64,000 nucleotides of DNA from Allomesorhizobium sp043769475. GTDB taxonomy: Bacteria; Pseudomonadota; Alphaproteobacteria; Rhizobiales; Rhizobiaceae. The notes under the pieces are model-generated. The model was not told where the DNA came from and searched no databases. It saw only the letters and a program-made list of their open reading frames with translations. Below, in pieces: positions 50,731 to 59,867 of this stretch (position 1 is its first letter; the number at the start of each line of letters is the position of its first letter). The stretch covers positions 2,604,001-2,668,000 of the forward strand of contig NZ_CP171729.1 of the NCBI RefSeq assembly GCF_043769475.1, in the 5' to 3' direction. The position numbers and the translations under genes were made by a program.

Positions 50731-51042
50731 ATGGTTGCCAATTTGTGGAGACATCACAGCGATGTCGGCGATGATCTGGAGGCGCAGATCGCCAGGTTGA
50801 GCCGTGAAGTGGCTTCGCTGAAGAAGACGCTGAGCAAGCGCGGCACGGCCGCCTATGAGGACACCAGCGAACGCGCCGCCGATCTCTACGAGGACGTTCT
50901 CTCCCGCATCAGCGACGCCATGCCGGACATCAAACGGCAGTCGCGTGCCGTCCAGAAAGCCGCGCATGACAATCCGGTCGCGACTGCGGTTGTCGGAGTC
51001 GCCGTGATCGGCCTGTTGCTCGGCCTGCTCGCCCGGCGGTGA
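50731..51042 (+). CDS. DUF883-like membrane-anchored protein
   Basis: 103 residues. A charged helical region (DDLEAQIARLSREVASLKKTL, likely coiled coil) is followed by AADLYEDVLSRISDAMPDI and a C-terminal membrane anchor (NPVATAVVGVAVIGLLLGLLARR). This is the ElaB/YqjD-like (DUF883) layout of inner-membrane proteins, some of which bind ribosomes in E. coli. GAGGCGAAGG stands upstream of the ATG at 50731. Other open frame upstream is within cobT and not used. Confidence 0.8.
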   Translation: MVANLWRHHSDVGDDLEAQIARLSREVASLKKTLSKRGTAAYEDTSERAADLYEDVLSRISDAMPDIKRQSRAVQKAAHDNPVATAVVGVAVIGLLLGLLARR

Positions 51043-51092
51043 TTCAGGACGCTCCCGGATTAAGTCCGACAAAAGTTGCCGTTAGTTGTCCC

Positions 51093-52610
51093 CTACTTCA
51101 CGAGTTCGAACTCGCCCGGCTTCCAGGTCTTGTCGAACCATGACTCCAGCGGGCCATAGAGGCGAAGAAGAACGTTCCAGCCCTTGCCGGGAACTGTCTG
51201 GACCCAGTTGGCCTCATGGCCTTCCGGCGCTGTCGGACCGAACCAGACATCGACCGAGGAGTCGGCGTTGATCACAATGTCTTTCTTGTCGCTCCCGATG
51301 CTGGGGAATTGTTGGTCCGTCTGCAGCATCGAACGCGTCTGGTTGTCATACGCAACGAACGACCAGAATTCCTTTGCCGGAATGTTTGGCGGCAGGTGGA
51401 TCTTATAGGTCTTGCCGCCATCGAACGGCTTGCCGTCCTTGTCGGTCGTGGCCCCGGCGTATTGCGAACCGATGCCGACGCGCTTTATCGCCATGGCCGG
51501 CGTGATGCCCGTTGCATAGTAATGGAACAGGACGCGGGCATCCAGATAGCGAACGCCGGGCTGCATAAGAAACTCGTAGCTGCCGCCGACAAAGCCGGTG
51601 AACCAGGCACTGTCCGGATAATAATAGGCATCCTCCATGCGGGTCTTGAAGGTGATGGTGCGCGCCGTCGCATTGCCGACGGCCACGGCTTCTGTGAGTA
51701 TCTTCCTCATCCGCTCGTCGGGTGCGAACGGTTTGCCTTTTACAATGCCGATGGCGGCGAGTTGTCCCAGCACTTCCGGGTGATAGGACTCCTCCGGTTC
51801 GTATTGGACGATGTCGTTCACTTCCTCGTAGAAATGGAAATCATTGGCATGGATGGTGTTGAACTCCTTGCCCGAGGAATTGATGATCTTCATCGGCGGC
51901 GGGTTGTCGGCTTCCGAAAGAGGATAAACCCTGGCGAATTTCCTGGTGTTTTCGACAGCAGTCGCGGTGCTGCCGTTTTCGAGGAAGCCGCGCCAGAAGA
52001 ACAGGTTTCCGTAGGTTGACGTCTTAAACACGAAATAGCCTTCGGGTATCTCTCCTTGGTAACCCGGCGGCAAAAGCAGGTATTTCCCGCCCTTGCCTTT
52101 GTCCGGTCCGGCATTGCCGACATCGCCGACATATTGGAACCAGTGGTTGTCGATCATGCCTAGGATATTCGGCGGCGTCTCGATGACCAGCGGACCGGCC
52201 TTGGTGTCCAGCCACATCAGATTGTAGATGCTTTCGGTGTTGCCGGTCAGGAACAGCGAACGCGAGTCCGCCAGATTTTCGAAGATCAGGATGGTCTGGT
52301 TGTTGTCGGCCCCCTGGCTGGCAAATCCAACCCGCATGGCTTCGACCGATGCGCCGGGCATGGCATTGAGAAAAGCATCGACGCCGCGCATGAAGTCGAG
52401 ATTGTCGTAGATCTTCTCCGATGTGGCGTCGTCCGGGAAGCCATCGAAAAAATTGAGTTTGCCAATCCTGGTGTCCACACTCTCCGGCGTGACGATCGAA
52501 TCCGGTATCGGCGTCGTCATCTTCATCTTCGGCGCTTCGGCGGAAGCGGCGCCCAAGCCCATCAGCACCATCGCGGCGGTGGCGCAAAGCAGTCTCGTCA
52601 TGCGTATCAT
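51093..52610 (-). CDS. Secreted DUF1254/DUF1214 domain protein
   Basis: 505 residues. Signal peptide TRLLCATAAMVLMGLGAASA at the N-terminus, so periplasmic or secreted. The DUF1254 region (about residues 60-190: FMRGVDAFLNAMPGAS, SIYNLMWLDTKAGPLVIETPPNILGMI) and the C-terminal DUF1214 region (FWSFVAYDNQTRSMLQTDQQFPSIGS, WFGPTAPEGHEANWVQTVPGKGWNVLLRLYGPLESWFD, in pieces) give the standard order. The ATG at 52608-52610 has GAGGAAAAGG upstream. It is divergent from an AraC regulator. The biochemical function of the family is unknown. Confidence 0.9.
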   Translation of the reverse strand: MIRMTRLLCATAAMVLMGLGAASAEAPKMKMTTPIPDSIVTPESVDTRIGKLNFFDGFPDDATSEKIYDNLDFMRGVDAFLNAMPGASVEAMRVGFASQGADNNQTILIFENLADSRSLFLTGNTESIYNLMWLDTKAGPLVIETPPNILGMIDNHWFQYVGDVGNAGPDKGKGGKYLLLPPGYQGEIPEGYFVFKTSTYGNLFFWRGFLENGSTATAVENTRKFARVYPLSEADNPPPMKIINSSGKEFNTIHANDFHFYEEVNDIVQYEPEESYHPEVLGQLAAIGIVKGKPFAPDERMRKILTEAVAVGNATARTITFKTRMEDAYYYPDSAWFTGFVGGSYEFLMQPGVRYLDARVLFHYYATGITPAMAIKRVGIGSQYAGATTDKDGKPFDGGKTYKIHLPPNIPAKEFWSFVAYDNQTRSMLQTDQQFPSIGSDKKDIVINADSSVDVWFGPTAPEGHEANWVQTVPGKGWNVLLRLYGPLESWFDKTWKPGEFELVK

Positions 52611-52755
52611 TGCCTTTTCCTCGCTAGTAACCACTGCAACCGTCGGTCGTTCCAGGCGGTTGTCAATCGCGACAGATGCACCATTGAGCCGCAACGGCGT
52701 TGCGGCACCACTCATTTTGCGCCAAGGCTGAAGAATGCTTCGAGGATAGTTAAGA

Positions 52756-53781
52756 ATGTCCACGACCCCGGTCATTTCGAACCTGACACTGCATGGTCTG
52801 CCGCAGCTGATCCGCCGCGAGCTTGGCGAGCGGACCTTGGCTCGGGCTGTCCGCGCCGCCGGCGTTGACCTCGAAGTGATCGAAGGCGAAAGCTGCTTCA
52901 TTCCCCAGGCAGCGGCTTTGAGGCTGATCGACACGGCGGCGCGAGCTGCCGGCGAGGCCAATTTCGGACTGCTGATGGCCCCGCAGATGGATGTCGCCAA
53001 TTACGGAGCATATGGGCAATACATCTACGCCGCCGATACGCTCGGCGTCGCGATCGGCCGGGCTATCGAAGCCCTCGCCTACCACTCCACAGGCGATACG
53101 ATGACCCTTGCCACCCGCGGTGACGAGGCTCGCTACAGCTATGGCCTCGCCCTCGCTGGCCACCCCGGTTACGACCATGCCGCGAACGTCGCGGCGGGCG
53201 CGCTGTCAAGCGTTTGCCGGCATTTCCTGTCCGGCAGTTGGCGGCCGCTCAGGATCGAGCTCGATATCCCCCGGCCGCGCCACGCTGCCCCCTTCGAAGA
53301 CATGTTCCACTGTCCCGTGGTCTTCAATGCACCTACGATGACCGTTGTGTTCGACCGCGGCTACCTGGACGCATGCGGTCCGGCGCCGGCCGCGGCGCCT
53401 ATCGTCACCATCACCGACGTGGCGCGGGATCGGCGAGGCGTCGCCCCGCGCGATACGCTGGGCGTCATCTCGGAACATATCCGCCTCCAGGTCCGCGGCG
53501 GATCGATCTCGCTCGACAGGACCGCCCGCGCCATGGGCATCAGCATCCGAACTCTGCAGCGCGAGTTGAATCGCGAGGGAACGGATTTCCGCTCCTTGGC
53601 GAATACTGCTCGAGCCGGGCGGGCCACTGAGCTGCTCCGCCACACGGATGTCTCGATCACCCGCGTTGCCGCGGAGCTTGGTTATTCCACTCCGGCCAAT
53701 TTCAGCCGCGCCTTTCGCAGCGCCACCGGCCTGAACCCCAGCGCGCTTCGTGCGGCCGAGCGAACGCTGCCGATGCAGTAG
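52756..53781 (+). CDS. AraC-family transcriptional regulator (OruR-like architecture)
   Basis: 341 residues. The N-terminal ~200 residues fit the AraC-type ligand domain found in OruR-like regulators (LPQLIRRELGERTLARAVRAAG, ALRLIDTAARAAGEANFGLLM). The C-terminal double helix-turn-helix reads SLDRTARAMGISIRTLQREL and ITRVAAELGYSTPANFSRAF, then AFRSATGLNPSALR. It is divergent from the DUF1254 gene with a 145-base gap and is the likely regulator of it. Confidence 0.92.
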   Translation: MSTTPVISNLTLHGLPQLIRRELGERTLARAVRAAGVDLEVIEGESCFIPQAAALRLIDTAARAAGEANFGLLMAPQMDVANYGAYGQYIYAADTLGVAIGRAIEALAYHSTGDTMTLATRGDEARYSYGLALAGHPGYDHAANVAAGALSSVCRHFLSGSWRPLRIELDIPRPRHAAPFEDMFHCPVVFNAPTMTVVFDRGYLDACGPAPAAAPIVTITDVARDRRGVAPRDTLGVISEHIRLQVRGGSISLDRTARAMGISIRTLQRELNREGTDFRSLANTARAGRATELLRHTDVSITRVAAELGYSTPANFSRAFRSATGLNPSALRAAERTLPMQ

Positions 53782-54078
53782 CAGTTGCAATCGCCCAAGA
53801 GCGTGTAGTGTCGATCACCGCGATGCGAAAGCGTTTTCTCGTGGTGGTCCCACCTTCAGGGGTGGCGGGCTGAATGGAATGCCCGCTTGCGGCGCGACCA
53901 AGCCGCTCCGCCCGCCCAAGCCAGGGGGCAAATTTCACCCACAGCCGAAATTCAAACCGAGGTGCTACCCCTTGCCTGACACGCAATCGCATCGGGAAAG
54001 CGTGGATCGCTAACCTTCCTCATCCTGACGTGCGAGCACAGCGACCTCCAAGGACGCACCACTACGCTGATGGTAGTC

Positions 54079-54750
54079 CTACAAATAGCACTCGACGCCG
54101 CGTTCGCCCTGGCGAGTGTATGCGCTGTGTTCGCCGCATTGCTTGCCGTTCAGCATCAGGTCGAAGGGGCACTGGCAATTGCCGCCCTGTGGCGCACGCG
54201 CCGGATGGCGGCCGCCGAGCAGCGAGCCCCAGGGCCTGGAACCCGCCGGACGGCTTTGCACCGGCAGCGCAGGCCTCGGCCCTTCCGCGACCGCTGCCTT
54301 CGGCGCTGTCGATTGCGCGCCGAGATAGTCGCCATGGATCCAGCCCTTTTGCCCTGCGACCGAGACCAGCCGCCATTTGCCGTCGCGCGCCAGCACCCCA
54401 ACCTTCTGGCTGGGTTTCAGCGTCGAGACGATCGCCGCGGACGTGCTCGCCTTGGCGCGGAGGTGAACGCGCGAGGTGGTGAACAGCGAAGTTGCCTTGG
54501 CCGGGATCTTGCCGACCGGCTTTTCCGGGCGCGGGATCGAACCGGTGGCCATTTGCGACGGGCGCGCCCGAGGGGCGACCGCTTTCCTGGGCGTCGCCGG
54601 CAAAGCCGCCTGGCGCTCGACCGACTTCGCCGGCCGGTGCGCGACGTCGGCGCCGCGCCGGCTGGGCGGCTCCTGGGTCATCGCCCAAAATCCGGCCGCC
54701 GCAGCGCCGACAAGCAGCCATCTGAGTTTCGGGAGCGTGAATCCAGCCAT
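54079..54750 (-). CDS. SH3b-domain protein with Cys-rich tail
   Basis: 223 residues. An N-terminal hydrophobic segment (LRWLLVGAAAAGFWAMT) anchors or exports it. A basic, Pro/Arg-rich linker follows, then a bacterial SH3 domain at about residues 90-145 (SRVHLRAKASTSAAIVSTLK, VGVLARDGKWRLVSVAGQKGWIHGDYL). The last ~33 residues hold four or five cysteines (NCQCPFDLMLNGKQCGEHSAY...VECYL), a tail seen with rhizobial cell-envelope SH3 proteins. Peptidoglycan or envelope binding is likely. Confidence 0.78.
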   Translation of the reverse strand: MAGFTLPKLRWLLVGAAAAGFWAMTQEPPSRRGADVAHRPAKSVERQAALPATPRKAVAPRARPSQMATGSIPRPEKPVGKIPAKATSLFTTSRVHLRAKASTSAAIVSTLKPSQKVGVLARDGKWRLVSVAGQKGWIHGDYLGAQSTAPKAAVAEGPRPALPVQSRPAGSRPWGSLLGGRHPARAPQGGNCQCPFDLMLNGKQCGEHSAYTRQGERGVECYL

Positions 54751-54801
54751 GCCGGCGATAATGCCGGCAAGGCCTTAAAACGCGGTTGACGGGATCAGGC
54801 T

Positions 54802-56100
54802 CTATCTTCCTGCGCGGCCGTGATCTGTTTCCAAAACCGACTCCCAGTTTTGGGGATCATGCCTGACGAACCCGCGCGAGCGCCACAGCAGGAACACCAT
54901 CACCGAAACGTTCAGCAGGTTCCAGGCGATGCCGTTGAGGAATGCGGCCGCATAGGAGCCGGTCAGGTCGTAGATCCAGCCCGACATCCAGCCGCCGAGC
55001 GCCATGCCGACGACCGTGGCCATGACGACCACGCCGACGCGCCGCCCGGCTTCCGCCGCCGGCATGTATTCGCGAACGATGATGGCGTAGCACGGCACGA
55101 TGCCGCCCTGCGACAGGCCGAAGATAAAGGAAACGACATAGAGCGAGGCAAGCCCGTCGAAGGGGATGTAGAAAAGCAGCGCGAGGCCTTGCAGCACCGA
55201 GCCGATGAGCAGCGTCTTGATGCCGCCGATCCGGTCGGCGAGAAAGCCGGAGCCTAGCCGGCTGACGATGCCCGCCGCCAGCATCAGCGACAGCATCTCG
55301 GCGCCGCGCGCCACGCCGTAGCCCAGGTCCATGCAGTAGGCGACGATATGCACCTGCGGCATCGACATCGCCACGCAGCAGGCGACGCCGGCAACGACCA
55401 GCAGCGCCTGCAGCACCGGCGGCGATATTGTGATCGGCTGAACGCGCGCCCGGGACGGCGCACCCTGCGCATGCCCGTGGCCATCGGCGGGCTGCCTGCG
55501 CCGAAGCAGGAGCAGCAGCGGGATCATCGCCGCAATGCAGATGATGCCGATGCCGACATAGGTGGCGCGCCAGCCATCGGAGACGAGAAAGCCCTGCATG
55601 CCTATCGGCCATATCGCGCCAGCGATATAGTTGCCGCTCGCCGCCACGCCGACGGCGACGCCGCGGCGGCGGTCGAACCAGTGCGAGATGTCGGCGATCA
55701 GCGGCCCGAACGTCGCCGACGAGCCGGCGCCGATCAGGACGCCCTGCACGAGCGCAAATTGGGTGACGGAGGTGGTCAGCGCCGCGAGGATGAAGCCTAC
55801 GCCCATCACCAGCGCGGCAATGATGCCGGGCCCCATGAAGCCGAAACGGTCGATGAAGCGGCCGATGACGAGATTGCCGAGCGCAAAGCCGATCATCGTC
55901 AGCGTGTAGGGCAGCGAGGCGTCGCCGCGATCGACCCCGAATTCGGCCTGCACCGCCGGCAGCACCACCACGACCGCCCACATGCCGACACCGCCGAGCG
56001 TCGACAGCAGCGTAGAGATCGCCAGCCGCCGCCAGGCGTAGGCGCCATCGATGTCGGAGGCGGCATGCGCGCCCGTTGATCTCGTCATTGTCTGCCGCAT
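54802..56100 (-). CDS. MFS transporter (monocarboxylate/oxalate-formate antiporter-like)
   Basis: 432 residues from the ATG at 56098-56100; ATG 56086-56088 is an alternative. Twelve hydrophobic helices can be drawn. MFS motif A is seen as IGRFIDRFGFMGPG after helix 2 and GFLADRIGGIKTLL in the second half. The middle loop is His-rich (ADGHGHAQG). The layout resembles the monocarboxylate porter group. Substrate unknown; no linked enzyme. Confidence 0.88.
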   Translation of the reverse strand: MRQTMTRSTGAHAASDIDGAYAWRRLAISTLLSTLGGVGMWAVVVVLPAVQAEFGVDRGDASLPYTLTMIGFALGNLVIGRFIDRFGFMGPGIIAALVMGVGFILAALTTSVTQFALVQGVLIGAGSSATFGPLIADISHWFDRRRGVAVGVAASGNYIAGAIWPIGMQGFLVSDGWRATYVGIGIICIAAMIPLLLLLRRRQPADGHGHAQGAPSRARVQPITISPPVLQALLVVAGVACCVAMSMPQVHIVAYCMDLGYGVARGAEMLSLMLAAGIVSRLGSGFLADRIGGIKTLLIGSVLQGLALLFYIPFDGLASLYVVSFIFGLSQGGIVPCYAIIVREYMPAAEAGRRVGVVVMATVVGMALGGWMSGWIYDLTGSYAAAFLNGIAWNLLNVSVMVFLLWRSRGFVRHDPQNWESVLETDHGRAGR

Positions 56101-56219
56101 TCCAATTTTGCCCACATATGGGGCGTGTCCTTGGGCAGTCTTGGCCGGATTGCACTGGCTTGGCAGCGCCACAGGCGCATTTTCGAGGCGCCAACGCTCC
56201 CTTACCGACTCCGTGCCGC

Positions 56220-57659
56220 CTACAGAGCCTCCGCGCCCATCACCTCGGCGATCTCCTCAAGCAGCCGCGTGTCGTCGCCCGCCATGCCGTCCATCGACAT
56301 CATCCGCGAAACCACCGTCGCGCCGATCCTTTCCTCCACCGTGCCCTCGGCATAGGCGTAGTAGATAATCGCGCGGCGGCCGTCCCGATGGGCGCGGCCC
56401 TCGATCTGCTGCAGCTGAATGGCGCTGTGGCGAAGGTCGTGCACCACAAGCGAGCGCTCGCGTTCTCCGCCCGGCATCTCGCCCTGATGCAGCGAGATCG
56501 ATTCGGTGACGGTGAAGACCACGGCATCAAGCTGGCCGGTCTGGAAGGCCACCCGCGTCGCTTCGTTGGCTTCGCCTGAACGCTCGCCATTGATTTCGCC
56601 GACCGACCAGCTGCGCGCGCGCAGCTTTTCCGTCAGCATGGCGCTGGTTTCGAGGAAAGCGACGGAGATCGCCACCTGCTGGCCGTTGGCCAGCAGATCC
56701 TCGACGAATTCGACCGTACCCGAAGTGCGGATCAGGCTCGCCTTCTGGCGGAACCGCAGATCGGCGGCCCAACCCGCCGGCTTGCGGGTGCTGCCGCCGG
56801 CCAAGCCCAGCTCGCGCCTAAACTCGCGCCACGTCGCATCGTAGAGTTTCTTGCCGGCCGGCTCGAGAGCTACCGGCGCAAGCTCGCGCTGCACCTCCGG
56901 CCAACCGGCAATGTTTTCGGGGCGGCGGCGCATGCCGATGGCGTTGCGGCCCCTGTAGAGCAGGTCCGACATCAGCTTGCGGTCGCGCTCGTTGGGCTCC
57001 CACGACCAGTTCTTCCAGCGGCCTTTGGCGCGGCCGATGCCGAGCCGCTTCATCAGCTTGCGGAACTCGTCGATCTCGCCGCTTGAGCCGCCGGTGGCGT
57101 AGGCGAGCAGCTTGCCAAGATAGGAGAGTTCGTGCGGCGACTGCCCCGCCGTCGCGCTCATGTAGATGGTGAACTCCGCGGCCGCAGCCATCTGCCGGCA
57201 GACTAGGCCCTGCTGCGCATTGGGATTGCGGATGCGGTGGCTCTCGTCGATGACGACGATCGGCCACACGCGCTTCGGCGTGCCGAGCCGGGCAAGCTCG
57301 TTGTTCTTCGCCCGCGTCGAGCGCTTGGTGCTGACCGCCGGTGGCGCCATCAGCGATTTGGTCCGCTCGAAATTCATGATGGTGACGCGTTTGCCGGCAT
57401 CAGGCGAATGCGCGATGGTGCGCCGCCATTGCGGGATGGCGCCCTTCGGGCAGATCACCAGCACGTCCTTTTCCGGCATCGCCGAGATCGCCAGCCAGGC
57501 AGACAACGTCTTGCCGAGCCCGGTCAGGTCCCCGAGCAGGAAGCCCGGCCGACCCTCCTTGCGCGACGCGAGGATCGCCTGGCTCGCCTCGACCTGGTGC
57601 GGTCGCGGGATGAAATCGTGGTCGCGGTCCGGCCCGGCCATCGTGATCGAAGGGTTCAT
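56220..57659 (-). CDS. SNF2-like (DEAD/DEAH, superfamily 2) helicase
   Basis: 479 residues. Helicase motifs in order: RPHQVEASQAIL, Walker A FLLGDLTGLGKTLSAW, motif II VVIDESHRIRNPNA (DESH), motif III YMSATAGQSP, motif V/VI LVVHDLRHSAIQLQQIEGRAHRDG region with the arginine finger, then GTVEERIGATVVSRMMSM. It lacks extra domains. Sequences of this type are common on phages and integrative elements, but no phage or integrase gene is nearby. The ATG at 57657-57659 overlaps the stop of the flavoprotein gene, so the two are co-translated. Confidence 0.85.
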   Translation of the reverse strand: MNPSITMAGPDRDHDFIPRPHQVEASQAILASRKEGRPGFLLGDLTGLGKTLSAWLAISAMPEKDVLVICPKGAIPQWRRTIAHSPDAGKRVTIMNFERTKSLMAPPAVSTKRSTRAKNNELARLGTPKRVWPIVVIDESHRIRNPNAQQGLVCRQMAAAAEFTIYMSATAGQSPHELSYLGKLLAYATGGSSGEIDEFRKLMKRLGIGRAKGRWKNWSWEPNERDRKLMSDLLYRGRNAIGMRRRPENIAGWPEVQRELAPVALEPAGKKLYDATWREFRRELGLAGGSTRKPAGWAADLRFRQKASLIRTSGTVEFVEDLLANGQQVAISVAFLETSAMLTEKLRARSWSVGEINGERSGEANEATRVAFQTGQLDAVVFTVTESISLHQGEMPGGERERSLVVHDLRHSAIQLQQIEGRAHRDGRRAIIYYAYAEGTVEERIGATVVSRMMSMDGMAGDDTRLLEEIAEVMGAEAL

Positions 57660-58861
57660 GCCGCCTGCCCCGCGCACCAGCCGGACGACCATGCCCACTG
57701 GAAATTGTAGCCGCCGAGCCAACCGGTCACGTCGACCACCTCGCCGATGAAATAGAGCCCCGGAATCGATTTCGCCTCCATGGTTTTCGAATCGAGGTCG
57801 CGCGTGTCGACGCCGCCCAACGTCACTTCCGCCGTGCGGTAGCCTTCCGACCCGGCCGGCTTGACCCGCCAGCCATTGACAGCCGCCTCGAGCTTGCGCA
57901 ACGCCTTGTCGGAGAAATCGGCGAGGTTGCCCGTGGCGTTCGCATGTTCGGCGATCGTCTGCGCCAGCTTCTTCGGCAGGAACGACGCGAGTGCTGTCTG
58001 CGCCGCCTGCTTTCCATTCTCGGCGCGGGCCCTGCGCAGCTCTGCAAAAACGTCGGTTTCGGGCAGCATCGAGATGCCGATCTCCTCGCCCTCGCGCCAG
58101 TAGGACGAGATCTGCAGGATTGCCGGGCCGCTGAGGCCGCGATGCGTGAACAGCATGGCTTCCGAAAATTTCGTCTTGCCGCAGTACACGACCGCGTCGA
58201 CGGCGACGCCGGAAAGCGGCGCGAGCCGCCCCAGCGTATTCTGGTCGAAGGTCAGCGGCACCAGCGCCGGGCGGGTCTCGACGATCCGCAAGCCGAATTG
58301 GGCGGCGACATCGTAGCCGAAGCCGCTGGCGCCCATTTTCGGGATCGACTTGCCGCCGCTCGCCACCACCAGAGATTTCGTGCGGACCGTCCCATCGTTC
58401 AGCACCAGCACAAACCCGTGATCGGATTTCTCAATGGTTTCGACCCGCGTCGAAAGGCGCAGTTCCACCCCAAAACGCTTCATCTCGCCGACCATCATGT
58501 CGATGATCTGCCTGGCCGAGCCGTCGCAGAAGAGCTGGCCCAGCGTCTTTTCGTGCCAGGCGATGCCGTGCCGCTCGACCATGGCGATGAAGTCGCGCTG
58601 CGTGTAGCGGGCGAGCGCCGAAATGCAGAAATGCGGGTTCTGCGAGATAAAGTTCTTCGGGCTGGAATGGAGGTTGGTAAAATTGCAGCGGCCGCCGCCG
58701 GAGATGCGGATCTTTTCGCCGGGCGACGCGGCATGTTCGACGACCAGCGCCGAGCGGCCGCGCTTGCCCGCCTCCACGGCGCACATCATGCCCGCCGCCC
58801 CCGCCCCGATCACCACCACGTCGAAAGATTCCAAGCCGTATCTCCTGCCGAAACGGCTCAC
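57656..58861 (-). CDS. HI0933/YhiN-family FAD-dependent oxidoreductase
   Basis: 401 residues. Rossmann FAD motif FDVVVIGAGAAGMMCAVEAGK near the N-terminus, then the family hallmark SGGGRCNFTN, and GGKSIPKMGASGFGYDVA. The C-terminal FAD segment is GLYFIGEVVDVTGWLGGYNFQWAWSSG in pieces. The family is widespread (BaiN/YhiN group); the substrate is not established. It is the upstream partner of the helicase gene (ATGA overlap). Confidence 0.93.
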   Translation of the reverse strand: MSRFGRRYGLESFDVVVIGAGAAGMMCAVEAGKRGRSALVVEHAASPGEKIRISGGGRCNFTNLHSSPKNFISQNPHFCISALARYTQRDFIAMVERHGIAWHEKTLGQLFCDGSARQIIDMMVGEMKRFGVELRLSTRVETIEKSDHGFVLVLNDGTVRTKSLVVASGGKSIPKMGASGFGYDVAAQFGLRIVETRPALVPLTFDQNTLGRLAPLSGVAVDAVVYCGKTKFSEAMLFTHRGLSGPAILQISSYWREGEEIGISMLPETDVFAELRRARAENGKQAAQTALASFLPKKLAQTIAEHANATGNLADFSDKALRKLEAAVNGWRVKPAGSEGYRTAEVTLGGVDTRDLDSKTMEAKSIPGLYFIGEVVDVTGWLGGYNFQWAWSSGWCAGQAA

Positions 58862-58970
58862 CTATAGCACCCAGGCGGAAGATGGGAGTCGCAGGCGAAA
58901 AGCCGTTGGACCATTCGATTGACGCAGCCTAGCCGTTGCAACTCGATCGCTCGCTTGCGAAACCGCCGCC

Positions 58971-59840
58971 ATGAACCGGCAATCGAACCTTCTCGCGGCA
59001 TTCTGGATGGCCTGCTCGCTGGCCTGCATGCTCCTGATGACCATTGCCGGCCGGGAGACCACGCGCGAGCTCGACGTGTTCCAGGTAATGGAGATGCGCT
59101 CCGTCGTCGGGCTGTTCATGCTCTATCCGCTGATCCGGATCGCCGGCGGCTTTGGCGCGATGCGGACGCAGCGTCCCTGGCAGCATGTCGGCCGCAACAT
59201 CGCCCACTATGCCGGCCAGTTCGCCTGGCTGCTGGCGCTCACCATGATCCCGCTGGCGCAACTCATCGCCATCGAGTTCACGGCCCCGATCTGGACCGCC
59301 CTGCTCGCGGTCAGCTTCCTCGGCGAGCGCATGAACATCTGGAAGATCACCGCGATCGTGCTCGGGCTGATCGGCGTGACGATCATCGTGCGCCCCGGCG
59401 TCGACGCCTTCGATCCCGGCCAGCTTGTCGTGCTTTCTGCCGCCTTCGCCTTCGCGATCTCATTTGCGATGGTGAAATCGCTAACCCGCACCGAAACCGT
59501 AGTTGCGATCATCTTCTGGATGCTGATCATCCAGTCGATCATCGGCCTCGTTCCCGCGATCTACGTCTGGCAGCAGCCCTCGGCTGAAGTCTGGCCGTGG
59601 ATCCTGGTCATCGCGTTTGCCGGATCCTTCGCGCATTACTGCATGGCCCGCGCCATGGTGCATGCCGACGCGACGGTGGTGATGCCGATGGATTTCCTGC
59701 GCGTGCCGGCGACGGCGGCCGTTGGCTGGCTGCTTTATTCCGAGCAGATCGACGCGCTTACCGCGCTCGGCGCAGCACTCATCCTGACCGGCAATCTGCT
59801 CAATCTGGCGGGCAGGACGACGCGCCCGCAGCCCGCCTGA
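58971..59840 (+). CDS. EamA/DMT-family transporter
   Basis: 289 residues, about ten transmembrane helices in two EamA repeats. The first repeat has ELDVFQVMEMRSVVGLFMLYP and PLAQLIAIEFTAPIWTALLA, FLGERMNIWK; the second DATVVMPMDFLRVPATAAVGWLLYSEQID. Family members export or import small metabolites. It is divergent from the flavoprotein gene. Substrate unknown. Confidence 0.92.
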   Translation: MNRQSNLLAAFWMACSLACMLLMTIAGRETTRELDVFQVMEMRSVVGLFMLYPLIRIAGGFGAMRTQRPWQHVGRNIAHYAGQFAWLLALTMIPLAQLIAIEFTAPIWTALLAVSFLGERMNIWKITAIVLGLIGVTIIVRPGVDAFDPGQLVVLSAAFAFAISFAMVKSLTRTETVVAIIFWMLIIQSIIGLVPAIYVWQQPSAEVWPWILVIAFAGSFAHYCMARAMVHADATVVMPMDFLRVPATAAVGWLLYSEQIDALTALGAALILTGNLLNLAGRTTRPQPA

Positions 59841-59867
59841 CGCGCCCGATGCGCTCCTGAAGTCCCG

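Noticed and set aside
56220..57659. Prophage remnant
   Set aside because: Only a helicase with phage-like motifs is present; no integrase, structural or lysis genes and no attachment repeats were seen.
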